Source: Photobacterium profundum | GTDB taxonomy: Bacteria > Pseudomonadota > Gammaproteobacteria > Enterobacterales > Vibrionaceae | Assembly (NCBI RefSeq): GCF_003026285.1 | Contig: NZ_PYOD01000003.1 | Location: 124,001-188,000, forward strand | DNA: 64,000 nt | Direction of reading: 5' to 3' | Notes under the pieces: model-generated | The model's input: only the letters and a program-made list of their open reading frames with translations | Database searches by the model: none | What the model was told of the DNA's origin: nothing | Made by a program: the position numbers and the translations under genes | Part shown: positions 29,118 through 37,225 of the stretch, in pieces | How the letters are laid out: each line of letters begins with the position of its first letter | Numbering within the stretch: position 1 is the first letter of the stretch

Positions 29118-29883
29118 CTTCAAGATCCTCAGCAGGTGCAGTGACAGGTGTAGGTTCAGATTTACGCATGAAGTCAATTACCGCCATGGCTGTTGCTGCA
29201 GCAGCAATTGCGAGGATGGGTAGTTGAAGCCACGCAGCAGCAACAAAACCTAGAATAAAGTAAGGGATGTAGACGTTTTTCATCATGATTTTCATTAGTA
29301 CCGCGAAACCAATCGCTGGCATGATGCCGCCTGCTACGCCTAAACCGTCGACAAGCTCTTTCGGTAGGGTTTCAACAATGGCTCCTGCGTGTTCTGCGCC
29401 AAGGTAAACGGGTAAAAATGCACATAGGAAATAGAAGGTACCGAGTACTGCTAGCGCAAAGTAGTTGACGCGCTCGATGCCGTCAGTATCAGCGTTTTGT
29501 GCATACTCATCACATTTAGACATTACTGCTGACATTGCTGAGAACAGGAGTGTGATCCCCATTTGTACCGCGACCGCGAAAGGTACAGCTACACCTACCG
29601 CCACGTTTGGCTCAACGCTGGTGCTGATTGCAAAAGTGGTACCTACGATCGTGCCGATAATCACGTTAGGTGGCTGAGCACCAGCTAGAGGGGCTAGACC
29701 CATCCAAATTAACTCTAACGTCCCTCCAACTAAGATACCGGTTTGCAAGTCGCCTAGAATGAAGCCGACCAGAGGCCCTAATACGACAGGGCGGTGAAAG
29801 TGGGTTAAGCCATTGAACAAGTCAAGGCCAGCAAAGAAGGCTAAGATGCCGAGCATCAATGCCTGTAAGAATCCTATTTCCAT
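29107..29883 (-). CDS. agaW: PTS EIIC component for N-acetylgalactosamine
   Basis: A 258-residue EIIC of the mannose PTS family with GDLQTGILVGGTLELIWMG and LAPLAGAQPPN motifs and an acidic C-terminal tail. ATG 29883 follows AAGGAC; the longer frame start at 29904 overlaps the EIIB stop and is rejected. With EIID it forms the GalNAc channel. Confidence 0.87.
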   Translation of the reverse strand: MEIGFLQALMLGILAFFAGLDLFNGLTHFHRPVVLGPLVGFILGDLQTGILVGGTLELIWMGLAPLAGAQPPNVIIGTIVGTTFAISTSVEPNVAVGVAVPFAVAVQMGITLLFSAMSAVMSKCDEYAQNADTDGIERVNYFALAVLGTFYFLCAFLPVYLGAEHAGAIVETLPKELVDGLGVAGGIMPAIGFAVLMKIMMKNVYIPYFILGFVAAAWLQLPILAIAAAATAMAVIDFMRKSEPTPVTAPAEDLEDGI

Positions 29884-29900
29884 TAGTATTGTCCTTTTTA

Positions 29901-30374
29901 TCAAATAAGAGTAAAGAGGTCGGTAGCACCTTCAGTGGGTACACCTTGTATTGTGCAATTCACCCCTAGTGCTTTTAGCTTTTCAAATTCCGTTATATCT
30001 TCAGCATCAACTGAAACAGTTTTATAAATTTGTTTTTTCCCTTCGGCGTAGTGCATATTGCCGATGTTGATCTTGGTGATAGGCACACCTCCTTCGACCA
30101 ATTGACGGAAATCGCGAGGCGTACGACAAACTAATAAAATACGCTGGCGGTCGGCGGCTTTGTGAATGGTGTTGATGGTTTTTTGCACTGTCCAAAAACG
30201 GATAGCAATACCATCAGCCAGTACCATTTCCATTAGGTTTTGTTGGATTTCATCGTTCGCGACTTCGTCGTTAACCACGACAACAATATTTGCATCAGCA
30301 AAACCTACCCATTGCACGCCTACTTGGCCGTGGACTAAGCGTTCATCTATTCGACTTAAAACGATATTTGGCAT
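29901..30374 (-). CDS. agaV: PTS EIIB component for N-acetylgalactosamine
   Basis: A 157-residue EIIB with the active-site motif RIDERLVHGQ, histidine H15. It is the sugar-phosphorylating subunit. An AAAGGAC box precedes the ATG. It is a different subfamily from the EIIB at 5098 (for example the INIGNMHYAEGKKQ segment), matching the AgaV/AgaB type. Confidence 0.9.
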   Translation of the reverse strand: MPNIVLSRIDERLVHGQVGVQWVGFADANIVVVVNDEVANDEIQQNLMEMVLADGIAIRFWTVQKTINTIHKAADRQRILLVCRTPRDFRQLVEGGVPITKINIGNMHYAEGKKQIYKTVSVDAEDITEFEKLKALGVNCTIQGVPTEGATDLFTLI

Positions 30375-30417
30375 TGTATTGTCCTTTTTAAATGCGGTTA
30401 CTTGTTAAATGGGTAGG

Positions 30418-31575
30418 TTATTTTGTGTGTGGATAGATAGTGACGCCTTGTACCACACGGTTTACTTCGCCTGTTGGGCATGGGTTATCAGGGCCAAAAC
30501 CTAACTGGAGTGATTTCTCAAAGGCCAACATTTGGCAGAACAAGATGTATGGGAAACAGAGCCATGCATCGCCTAGCCCAAGATGACCAAGTTCAAATGC
30601 CCCTTCGCCATTGATTGCACTCTCACTTAACGCAATATGGCGCAGTGCAAGTTGGTCTTTGCTGATCTCGTTGTAGAGGTCGGTGTCGTACAAGCGGGTG
30701 TATTCATCACTTGAGAAAAACTGAATCACCAATGCTTTGTCGTTGATGGTAAATTTAGGTCCGTGACGGAACCCGAGTGATGAGTCAAAAGTCGTCATCA
30801 CTTTGCCTGCACTTAGCTCAAGCGATTTCAGAGAGGCTTCACGTGCTAAGCCAGAGAAACCACCACTGCCGAGAACAATTAAGCGCTCATAAGGTTCGGT
30901 TGCGAGTTGTTTAATAGCTTCTGACCATTGAGATAATTTGTCTTCACAGAGCTGAGCGGTTACATCGATTTGGCTGCGCCACAGTTTTGGCATATCACCA
31001 CTCAGTAAGGTGAGCGTAGCCATTAACATGCAGCTAAAGCTGGATGTCATTGCAAAGCTTTTATCGTTGGTGCCTTCAGGCATTAACATGCAATATGCAT
31101 GACTTGCATCTTGAGCAAAATGAGAAAGCGCGCCTTCACTATTGCAGGTTAAAAACAGGTGGTAGCTTTCGTCGATAAACTGATCAACAAGTTCAACTGC
31201 CGCCACACTTTCAGGGCTGTTACCTGAGCGCGCGTATGACACTAAAAGTGTTGGTCGGCTTGAGTCTAAATATTGCTCAGGGTTGGACACTAAATCTGTT
31301 GTTGGAATCGATTCAACTTGGAAGTTAAGCCCAGCCTGAATGAAAGGTACTGCAGCATCACCAACGAAGGCAGATGTGCCAGCGCCCGTTAAGATAATGC
31401 GTAAATCAGAGCGTGATGTGAGAGGAGATAAGAATGCGTTCACATCGTCAAATTGCTGTTCCAATATCATGCCAAGCTCACGCCATAACCTTGGTTGTTG
31501 GTTAATTTCACGTGCGGTATGAATACCATTGCGTTGTTCTAGCCATTTATCTTGGTAGTTTAAAAATGTTGTCAT
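30418..31575 (-). CDS. agaS: Galactosamine-6-phosphate deaminase/isomerase
   Basis: A 385-residue protein with two SIS sugar-phosphate domains (ILTGAGTSAFVGD and VLGSGGFSGLAREASLK). AgaS converts galactosamine-6-phosphate to tagatose-6-phosphate plus ammonia. ATG 31575 follows GGAG and overlaps the KbaZ stop by one base (TGATG). No agaI is present, which agrees with AgaS being the true deaminase. Confidence 0.9.
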   Translation of the reverse strand: MTTFLNYQDKWLEQRNGIHTAREINQQPRLWRELGMILEQQFDDVNAFLSPLTSRSDLRIILTGAGTSAFVGDAAVPFIQAGLNFQVESIPTTDLVSNPEQYLDSSRPTLLVSYARSGNSPESVAAVELVDQFIDESYHLFLTCNSEGALSHFAQDASHAYCMLMPEGTNDKSFAMTSSFSCMLMATLTLLSGDMPKLWRSQIDVTAQLCEDKLSQWSEAIKQLATEPYERLIVLGSGGFSGLAREASLKSLELSAGKVMTTFDSSLGFRHGPKFTINDKALVIQFFSSDEYTRLYDTDLYNEISKDQLALRHIALSESAINGEGAFELGHLGLGDAWLCFPYILFCQMLAFEKSLQLGFGPDNPCPTGEVNRVVQGVTIYPHTK

Positions 31576-32879
31576 CAGATGGTCTCCTTGCTCGCCACGT
31601 TGTTGACATAACAAGCGTTGGAATAGACGCTTGTCACTTCCATGATCTTGTGAATGACGATGTCAGCTGGCGTATTGTCAATAAGTTGTTGGGTAATCGC
31701 TTTAGCTTGATTAGGTAAGTACTGGCTAAGCAACGTGACAGGTAGTGGGTTTGCTGTTAAGTGTTCAAACAACGCGTGTTGTGCGGCTTGCACATCTGGA
31801 TGTGTCCAGTAGTAACGAATGCGATCGCTTAAGCTGTAGTTGCAATCAAGGAATTGTTGGTGGCCTTTGCTTAGGTAATATGAACGCCAGTAATCTGGTT
31901 GTTCGTGCATTACTTGTTCGATGGTTTCGCGTAAGTGGGAAGCGTGGTGAGTGCCTAGCCATTCTTTCTCAGCCCGGTCTAAACCGAATAGGGCTTCACG
32001 AAGAGCAAATGTGAGGGCAGGGCCGACTTTTAAGATGGCAAAATGGTCTTCAACTAATTGTTGGTAAGCCGCTGGATTTTGATAATCCGTCGAGTGTGCC
32101 TCAAACACAAGGTAAGGCTGTTTTTCAATCATCTTACTGAGCGGTTTGGCTGCTTGGTGCTGGTAGTGATGGATCGAGTGGTGATCAAACTCAACCCCTG
32201 GTTGAACAACAAGGCCAATAACGCGAGGCCAAACATAACCAAGTCCAAAGTCACTAAAGGCTTGATGGTGAGCATTCAAAGTGGTGATGGCTTCTTCTGG
32301 CTTAGTAACTTCAACACCTTCGTCTAACGACTCCAGCGCTCCGCCTGGTGTTGGAACCTCTGTACCAATAACATAAACAGGTGCTTCCCCATCTATTGCT
32401 TGAAATGCTTGTTCGGCTGCTAAACAGAGTTTTGCAGCACGCTCTGCCATAATATCTTCGCTTAACGGCGTAGTGTCGTCAGCGCATGGCATTGAGCAAT
32501 CAAGATGAATTTTCTTAAAGCCCGCGGTGACATAGTCGTGGACCATTTGTTCCGATAATTTCATTGCATCTTCTGCTGAAAGGTTTTGCCAGCAGTTAGG
32601 GCCCAAGTGGTCGCCTCCTAGCACAATATTTTTAATCGGAAAGCTCAGTTGATCTGCAAGTTTGAATACACGCTCAGTAAAGTCTTTTGGTGTCATTCCT
32701 GTGTAGCCACCAAATTGATTTACCTGATTTGATGTCGCTTCGATCAGTACCAGTTGCTTGTCTTTCGCGGCTTGTTTTAGTGCTGCTTCAATAACCAAAG
32801 GGTGAGCAGAACATACCGAATAAATTCCAGTTGCCTGTCCTTGCTTATGTTTTTGTATTAATGAAAGTAACGATTTCAT
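31575..32879 (-). CDS. kbaZ: Tagatose-1,6-bisphosphate aldolase accessory subunit
   Basis: A 434-residue GatZ/KbaZ-type protein needed for full activity and stability of the KbaY aldolase. Family segments: GIYSVCSAHPLVIEAAL, LGGDHLGPNCWQN, KIHLDCSMPC and VIGTEVPTPGGA. It lies at the start of the enzyme block, 8 nt after agaR, whereas kbaY is the last gene; the two partners are thus at opposite ends of the operon. Confidence 0.92.
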   Translation of the reverse strand: MKSLLSLIQKHKQGQATGIYSVCSAHPLVIEAALKQAAKDKQLVLIEATSNQVNQFGGYTGMTPKDFTERVFKLADQLSFPIKNIVLGGDHLGPNCWQNLSAEDAMKLSEQMVHDYVTAGFKKIHLDCSMPCADDTTPLSEDIMAERAAKLCLAAEQAFQAIDGEAPVYVIGTEVPTPGGALESLDEGVEVTKPEEAITTLNAHHQAFSDFGLGYVWPRVIGLVVQPGVEFDHHSIHHYQHQAAKPLSKMIEKQPYLVFEAHSTDYQNPAAYQQLVEDHFAILKVGPALTFALREALFGLDRAEKEWLGTHHASHLRETIEQVMHEQPDYWRSYYLSKGHQQFLDCNYSLSDRIRYYWTHPDVQAAQHALFEHLTANPLPVTLLSQYLPNQAKAITQQLIDNTPADIVIHKIMEVTSVYSNACYVNNVASKETI

Positions 32880-32887
32880 GATCTTTC

Positions 32888-33664
32888 CTAGTTAACTATT
32901 TGGTCTGCAATAATGACGTCAACACCCAGCTCAAGCAGTGCTTGATGGGTAGCGTGAGGAATTTGGCTATCGGTGACTAAGACATCGATTTGGCTAGCCG
33001 CTCGAATCATGCAGAAGCTCTTGCGGCCAAATTTACTTGAGTCAGTAACAGCAATAACTTGGTGAGCAACTTCGCACATTGCACGGTTAATTTGTGCTTC
33101 GTTGCTATCGGGAGTGGTGATGCCAGCACTTAGATCAAAGCCATCAACCCCTAAGAAAAGTTTGTCGAAGAGGTAGGAGCGAATTTGTTGTTCACCATGT
33201 GAGCCGACAAGTGAGCACGATGCACGGCGCAAGCTTCCACCAATGACATGTAGATCTATATTTTCAACGCCACTGAGCTGATAAGCCGTATTTAGAGCAT
33301 TGGTCATAACAACTAATTGTTGCTTGTGCGTGAGATATTGCGGCATTAATCCGATAGTTGAACCAGAATCTAAAATAACCGCTTCACCATCGTTAATGAG
33401 ATCTGCTGCAGCTTTAGCGATACTTTGTTTAACACTGCGATTAAGTTGATCTTTACGGTACAAAGGTTGATCAAAGGCGAAGTTAGGGTTAAGACTAGCC
33501 CCTCCGTAACAACGGAATACGCATCCCTCTTTTTCCAATAAGTTGAGGTCATGTCGGATCGTGACTGCAGAGACATTAAACAAGTCGACAAAATGGTCGA
33601 CTTTGCTTGAACCATGTTGGCGAATGTGAATCATGATTTTTTGTCTGCGTTCTACGCTAGTCAT
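32888..33664 (-). CDS. agaR: DeoR-family repressor of the aga operon
   Basis: A 258-residue DeoR-type repressor. The helix-turn-helix (residues about 20-45, VDLFNVSAVTIRHDLNLLEKEG) is followed by the sugar-phosphate-binding domain with DSGST, GSHGEQ and FLGVDGFDL motifs. It is the first gene of the aga operon and is preceded by many CTTTCG-type boxes, known AgaR targets in E. coli. A second, similar gene lies immediately upstream. Confidence 0.9.
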   Translation of the reverse strand: MTSVERRQKIMIHIRQHGSSKVDHFVDLFNVSAVTIRHDLNLLEKEGCVFRCYGGASLNPNFAFDQPLYRKDQLNRSVKQSIAKAAADLINDGEAVILDSGSTIGLMPQYLTHKQQLVVMTNALNTAYQLSGVENIDLHVIGGSLRRASCSLVGSHGEQQIRSYLFDKLFLGVDGFDLSAGITTPDSNEAQINRAMCEVAHQVIAVTDSSKFGRKSFCMIRAASQIDVLVTDSQIPHATHQALLELGVDVIIADQIVN

Positions 33665-33681
33665 GCCTTAACCTCATCTTT

Positions 33682-33910
33682 TGTTTCATTTCGTTATTGA
33701 GTTCGAAATGTTTCGCTTTCTTTTGATTTGTATTAAAGCAGGGCAATGTAAATAAAAGTTAAAGCTAGATCACAGTGGTTGTTCTTTCGTTTTTAAGTGT
33801 AAATTCCTTTCGGTTTACTTAAACCGAAAGTGTTGCCTTTCGTTTTTGTAGAAGAGTAATAGACCGAAAGCCTGATAGAGCTTGGATTGAATGAAATGAG
33901 AATCGAAAGT
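33682..33910. promoter_or_regulatory. AgaR-type operator array before the aga operon
   Basis: The 383-bp gap 33665-34047 contains repeated CTTTCG-type boxes: TTTCATTTCG and TTCGAAATGTTTCGCTTTC around 33685-33720, CTTTCGTTTTT at 33784, CTTTCGGTTT-ACTT-AAACCGAAAG (perfect 10-bp inverted repeat) at 33807-33830, CTTTCGTTTTT at 33837, ACCGAAAG at 33863 and TCGAAAG at 33903. E. coli AgaR recognises TTTCRTTT-like repeats, so this is a strong candidate operator region. Confidence 0.7.
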
Positions 33911-33983
33911 GATGGTGTGAAAAGGATGAAATTGGGGATTTCGGAGTGTTATCTGCGTGAGGTCACAATTTTGTGTTTTACCG

Positions 33984-34024
33984 AAAAAACGAGGAGTAAA
34001 ATATAAAGTTACAAACCTCGTTTT
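33984..34024 (-). terminator. Terminator after the second aga regulator
   Basis: On the minus strand AAAACGAGG and CCTCGTTTTTT form a 9-bp stem with a 21-nt loop, the T-run adjoining the stem. It lies 24 bp beyond the stop of the regulator at 34048-34842 and would make that gene monocistronic. Confidence 0.65.
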
Positions 34025-34047
34025 ATTGTTTTCTCTTTGATTTATTA

Positions 34048-34842
34048 TTAATCGATGATACGAACATCAACACCCATTTGGATAAGCTCAGTGTGATAAT
34101 GTGGTGGAATACCACTATCGGTGATCAGTATGTTGAGCTGCTCTGGACGAGCGATTAAGCAAAAGCTTTGACGACCAAATTTAGAGGAGTCAGTTAAGGC
34201 AATAATTGTTTGAGCGGCTTCAACCATTTTTCGGTTTATGTCGGCTTCGCCTTGATGAGGCGTTGTTATACCAGTATTGATATCGAATCCATCAACACCA
34301 ATAAACAGTTTATTAAAACGAAAACCAGTAAGTAGTTCTTCGCCATTACTACCGTGAAGTGAGTAGGACTTTTTACGTATAGTGCCACCCGTGACCATAA
34401 CGTCAATATCGGGCTGGCTAGCCAACTGATAAGCGATATTAATACCGTTTGTCATTATTGTAAGTTGACGTTTGTCTTGTAGATGGTAAGCAATTTGTTC
34501 TGTTGTAGATCCTGAATCGAGGATCACAGTATCACCATGATTAATTAATGATGCCGCGTAGGCACCAAGACGTGCTTTTATATTGCTATTAATTTTTTTC
34601 TTGTCATTTAGTGCCTGGTCAAAGGTAAATAGATCATTCAGTAAAGCTCCACCATAACAGCGTGTCACACAACCTTTCTTTTCTAAGTAATTAAGATCAT
34701 TACGAATAGTTACCGTTGATACTTTATATTTTTGAGCAAATTTGTTCACGTCTCCTTTGTTGTGCGTTCTAATGTGAGCAAGTATTTCCTCACGTCTTTG
34801 CTTTGCGGTTATCTTTTTAATATTAGATTCAGTAATGCACAT
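34048..34842 (-). CDS. Second DeoR-family AgaR-like regulator
   Basis: A 264-residue paralogue of the AgaR protein at 32888. The recognition region is nearly the same (VSTVTIRNDLNYLEKKGCVTRCYGGA against VSAVTIRHDLNLLEKEGCVFRCYGGA, each shortened here to its core), while the effector domain has diverged. It has its own terminator and promoter. It may share operators with AgaR and respond to a different sugar phosphate, or control another locus. It lies between the aga operon and the nan cluster. Confidence 0.85.
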   Translation of the reverse strand: MCITESNIKKITAKQRREEILAHIRTHNKGDVNKFAQKYKVSTVTIRNDLNYLEKKGCVTRCYGGALLNDLFTFDQALNDKKKINSNIKARLGAYAASLINHGDTVILDSGSTTEQIAYHLQDKRQLTIMTNGINIAYQLASQPDIDVMVTGGTIRKKSYSLHGSNGEELLTGFRFNKLFIGVDGFDINTGITTPHQGEADINRKMVEAAQTIIALTDSSKFGRQSFCLIARPEQLNILITDSGIPPHYHTELIQMGVDVRIID

Positions 34843-35051
34843 AGAAAAAACAGAATATTACAGATTAAACTATCCTGTACGAAAAACACGTAGAATCATC
34901 TTCAGTTCTCGTATGTAAGATAAGTTTTATCAATGGTAGTGTAATAACTAATTTACTTAAATGTGTAGGTAGATGCAAAGGGACTAACGCTGTATTGTCG
35001 TATCAGAACAGGTTTATTTTTCCCAGGATCACCAGCTCAAAAGGTACGTTA

Positions 35052-35134
35052 ATCTATAACAACAGCCGCTTAATTATCCTTCACTTTTTCTAATATTAGT
35101 GCAGCCTTGGTCGGCTAATTTTTAAAATGTCACA
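35052..35134. repeat. 83-bp exact direct repeat, right copy
   Basis: Identical over 83 bases to 25297-25379, same orientation. Unlike the left copy it is not followed by LysR sequence but by a short tandem repeat. The two copies are 9.7 kb apart and enclose the aga operon and both AgaR-type regulators. Confidence 0.95.
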
Positions 35135-35135
35135 C

Positions 35136-35162
35136 GCTTTTCCTGCTTTTCCTGCTTTTCAT
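35136..35162. repeat. Three-unit 9-bp tandem repeat
   Basis: Three consecutive copies of GCTTTTCCT, the last ending in CAT, directly after the right 83-bp repeat. Short pyrimidine-rich tandem repeats can vary in number by strand slippage. Confidence 0.85.
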
Positions 35163-35208
35163 TCATCAATGAAGTAAATCTATTTTCACTCTTACTCATA
35201 AGTGTTTT

Positions 35209-35241
35209 GGCAGCTTTGTTATGAAGCTGCCTTTTCTTTTT
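35209..35241 (+). terminator. Plus-strand intrinsic terminator with no upstream gene
   Basis: GGCAGCTT pairs with AAGCTGCC around a 7-nt loop and is followed by TTTTCTTTTT. It acts on the plus strand only. No plus-strand gene lies upstream for many kilobases, so it ends an unrecognised transcript (small RNA or leader) or is a relic of a lost gene. Confidence 0.75.
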
Positions 35242-35361
35242 AAATCCCCCTATAAATTTACACGCGCGAAATAACCCGCATTGCTTATTAATTCAACTCT
35301 TCCTGCCATTAATTCTACGGTAATCACATAATCTGTACTTATTTCCTACAGCCTCTTTGGT

Positions 35362-35377
35362 TGTGAATTCAATCACA
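35362..35377. promoter_or_regulatory. CRP-cAMP binding site of the nan operon
   Basis: TGTGA-ATTCAA-TCACA is a perfect match to the consensus TGTGA-N6-TCACA. It is centred about 72 bp before the nanA ATG, a position suited to activation. It implies catabolite control of sialic-acid uptake. Confidence 0.85.
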
Positions 35378-35387
35378 GAAAATGACA

Positions 35388-35407
35388 CTGGTATAACAGC
35401 ATACTAG
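35388..35407. promoter_or_regulatory. Candidate NanR operator
   Basis: CTGGTAT-AACAGC-ATACTAG is a near-perfect palindrome (one mismatch between arms) 10 bp after the CRP site and 34 bp before nanA. It contains GGTATA, the unit recognised by E. coli NanR, and the T-GT/AC-A pattern common for FadR-type GntR regulators. Binding would block the promoter. Confidence 0.6.
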
Positions 35408-35441
35408 GCACACCAAAACTTAGTCCTCTGTAATTGGAAAT

Positions 35442-36320
35442 ATGATGAATTTTTCAGGTTTATACGCAGCAACACTGACTCCTTTTAATCTCGATGAAAC
35501 GATTAACCATGATGACTTGGCATCGTTAGTGAAATTCAACTGTGAGAGTGGCTTAGACGGTTTATACGTGGGCGGCTCTACAGCAGAAGCTTTTCTTTGT
35601 TCTACCGAAGAGCGGATTCAGACCCTTGAGCTAACAGCAGAAGCTGCGACTGCAGATATGACGTTAATCGCGCATGTAGGTGATATCTCGACGAAGAAAA
35701 GTGAAATTTTGGCGCGCGCAGCAGGGGCGATGCCTTATCAAGCGATTTCAGCGGTCACGCCGTTTTACTACCCGGTGGCATTCAATGAGCTGAAGAAGCA
35801 TTACAGTGATGTGATTCAAGCTGCGGGTAAACCCATGATTGTTTATAATTTCCCAGCTTTCGCGGGTATGAATCTATCGGGTGAGCAAATTAATGAATTG
35901 TTGAATATTGATGGTGTTGTCGCTCTTAAGCAAACGTCTGCCAACTTATACCAAATGGAACAAGTTACTCGTCAAAATCCTGAGAAAACAGTATTTAACG
36001 GGTTTGATGAAATATTGGCTTCTGGCCTTGTTGCAGGTGCAAATGGTGGTATTGGTTCTACTTATAATATTCAAGCACAGCGAATGATTGATATCCAAGC
36101 CGCAATTTTCACGAATAATGCGCAGCAAGCAACAGCCTTGCAACGTGAAGCGAATGTGCTGATTGATGCCTTAGTCGGTGCTGGTGTGATTCCTGGCTTG
36201 AAATATGTTTTGAAGCAAAAAGGCATTATTCAAAACGAGCATTGCCGCCGTCCATTGAATGTTGTGACTGATGAGCACAAAGCCACCTTGAATGCACTGA
36301 TTGAGGCGGGTGTATGCTAA
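35442..36320 (+). CDS. nanA: N-acetylneuraminate lyase
   Basis: A 292-residue DHDPS-family TIM barrel. NanA-specific text is extensive: VGGSTAEAF, AVTPFYYP, the catalytic-site tyrosine in VYNFPAF, the Schiff-base lysine in ALKQTSANLYQMEQ, the substrate-binding NGFDEI and GGIGSTYN. It cleaves N-acetylneuraminate to pyruvate and ManNAc. One change from the E. coli text is GSTAE in place of GSTGE. It is the first gene of the operon, overlapping the kinase gene by 7 nt. ATG 35445 is an equally possible start. Confidence 0.9.
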   Translation: MMNFSGLYAATLTPFNLDETINHDDLASLVKFNCESGLDGLYVGGSTAEAFLCSTEERIQTLELTAEAATADMTLIAHVGDISTKKSEILARAAGAMPYQAISAVTPFYYPVAFNELKKHYSDVIQAAGKPMIVYNFPAFAGMNLSGEQINELLNIDGVVALKQTSANLYQMEQVTRQNPEKTVFNGFDEILASGLVAGANGGIGSTYNIQAQRMIDIQAAIFTNNAQQATALQREANVLIDALVGAGVIPGLKYVLKQKGIIQNEHCRRPLNVVTDEHKATLNALIEAGVC

Positions 36321-37225
36321 TTGGCCTAGACATAGGCGGAACAAAGATTGAAGGGGTCTGCCTTGACCCTTCAACGTACACCCTGATCAATAAGGTCAGG
36401 GTAGCGACGCCAAAAGATAACTATGCTGCTTTTCTTGATGCGGTTGTATCAACCATTGAAGCGTTATCAAGCGATCAAGCACCTATATCGGTGGGTATTG
36501 GTTGTTGCGGTTCGTTGAGTAAAGATACACAGCGTATGCAGGGCTCCAACTTGTTATATCTCAATGGTGAAGACTTCATTGGAGACTTGAAAGAATACAT
36601 CGCCTTACCGATTGCGATTGCTAATGATGCAGATTGTTTAGCTATCTCTGAGTTTAAATCCGGTGCGGCAAAACATGCTGAAAATTCTTGTATTGCCGTC
36701 ATTATCGGTACGGGTTGTGGTTCTGGTATTATCATTAATGGTGACGTTGTAACTGGCCTAAATAACTTGGGTGGCGAGATGGGGCACAACCCATTGCCCG
36801 GCTATACGCAAGAGCAAGATGGTGAAGCGGTTACTTGCTATTGCGGGTCAACAAATTGTATCGAGTCGTTTTGTTCTGGTACGGGCTTTGAGCGTACCTA
36901 TGCTGCCAAGCATGTGCCGTTAAAAGCTAAAACTATTTTTGAACAAGCCGAACAAGGTGATGCTGACGCCTTGCAGCATATTGATACCTATACCGATCAA
37001 CTAGCGCGTTCACTGGGTAGCATTGTGAATGTCATTGACCCAGAGGTTATTGTGCTGGGAGGTGGTATGTCAAACCAAGGCTGTATTTATCCTTTGGTAC
37101 AAGACAAATTGAGCCGTTACACCTTCAGTAAAGCGGTGACCACCCAAGTGGTGAAAGCGGAACACGGTGATTCTAGTGGTGTGCGCGGTGCAGCAATACT
37201 CCCTCAGCTAAAAGGATTGGTCTAA
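36314..37225 (+). CDS. nanK: ROK-family sugar kinase (N-acetylmannosamine kinase-like)
   Basis: A 303-residue ROK kinase. Phosphate-binding DIGGTK is at residues 5-10, the catalytic aspartate lies in NDADCLA, and the zinc motif CYCGSTNCIES follows GHNPLPG. In a nan operon it should phosphorylate ManNAc to ManNAc-6-phosphate. The overall sequence is also close to NagK/fructokinase types, so GlcNAc or another hexose is possible. It overlaps nanA by 7 nt and touches the next gene by one base. Confidence 0.75.
   Translation: MLIGLDIGGTKIEGVCLDPSTYTLINKVRVATPKDNYAAFLDAVVSTIEALSSDQAPISVGIGCCGSLSKDTQRMQGSNLLYLNGEDFIGDLKEYIALPIAIANDADCLAISEFKSGAAKHAENSCIAVIIGTGCGSGIIINGDVVTGLNNLGGEMGHNPLPGYTQEQDGEAVTCYCGSTNCIESFCSGTGFERTYAAKHVPLKAKTIFEQAEQGDADALQHIDTYTDQLARSLGSIVNVIDPEVIVLGGGMSNQGCIYPLVQDKLSRYTFSKAVTTQVVKAEHGDSSGVRGAAILPQLKGLV

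Larger units (their letters stand above)
34843..35441. other. 599-bp regulatory gap between aga and nan clusters
   Basis: This AT-rich stretch separates the divergent second AgaR-like gene and nanA. In order it holds the right 83-bp repeat (35052-35134), a three-unit 9-bp tandem repeat (35136-35162), a plus-strand terminator (35209-35241), a perfect CRP site (35362-35377) and a palindromic candidate NanR operator (35388-35407). No convincing protein-coding frame was found. Confidence 0.7.

Noticed and set aside
33807-33830. CTTTCGGTTT inverted repeat as an intrinsic terminator
   Set aside because: No T-run follows on either strand, and the same box is repeated nearby singly, so operator use is more likely.
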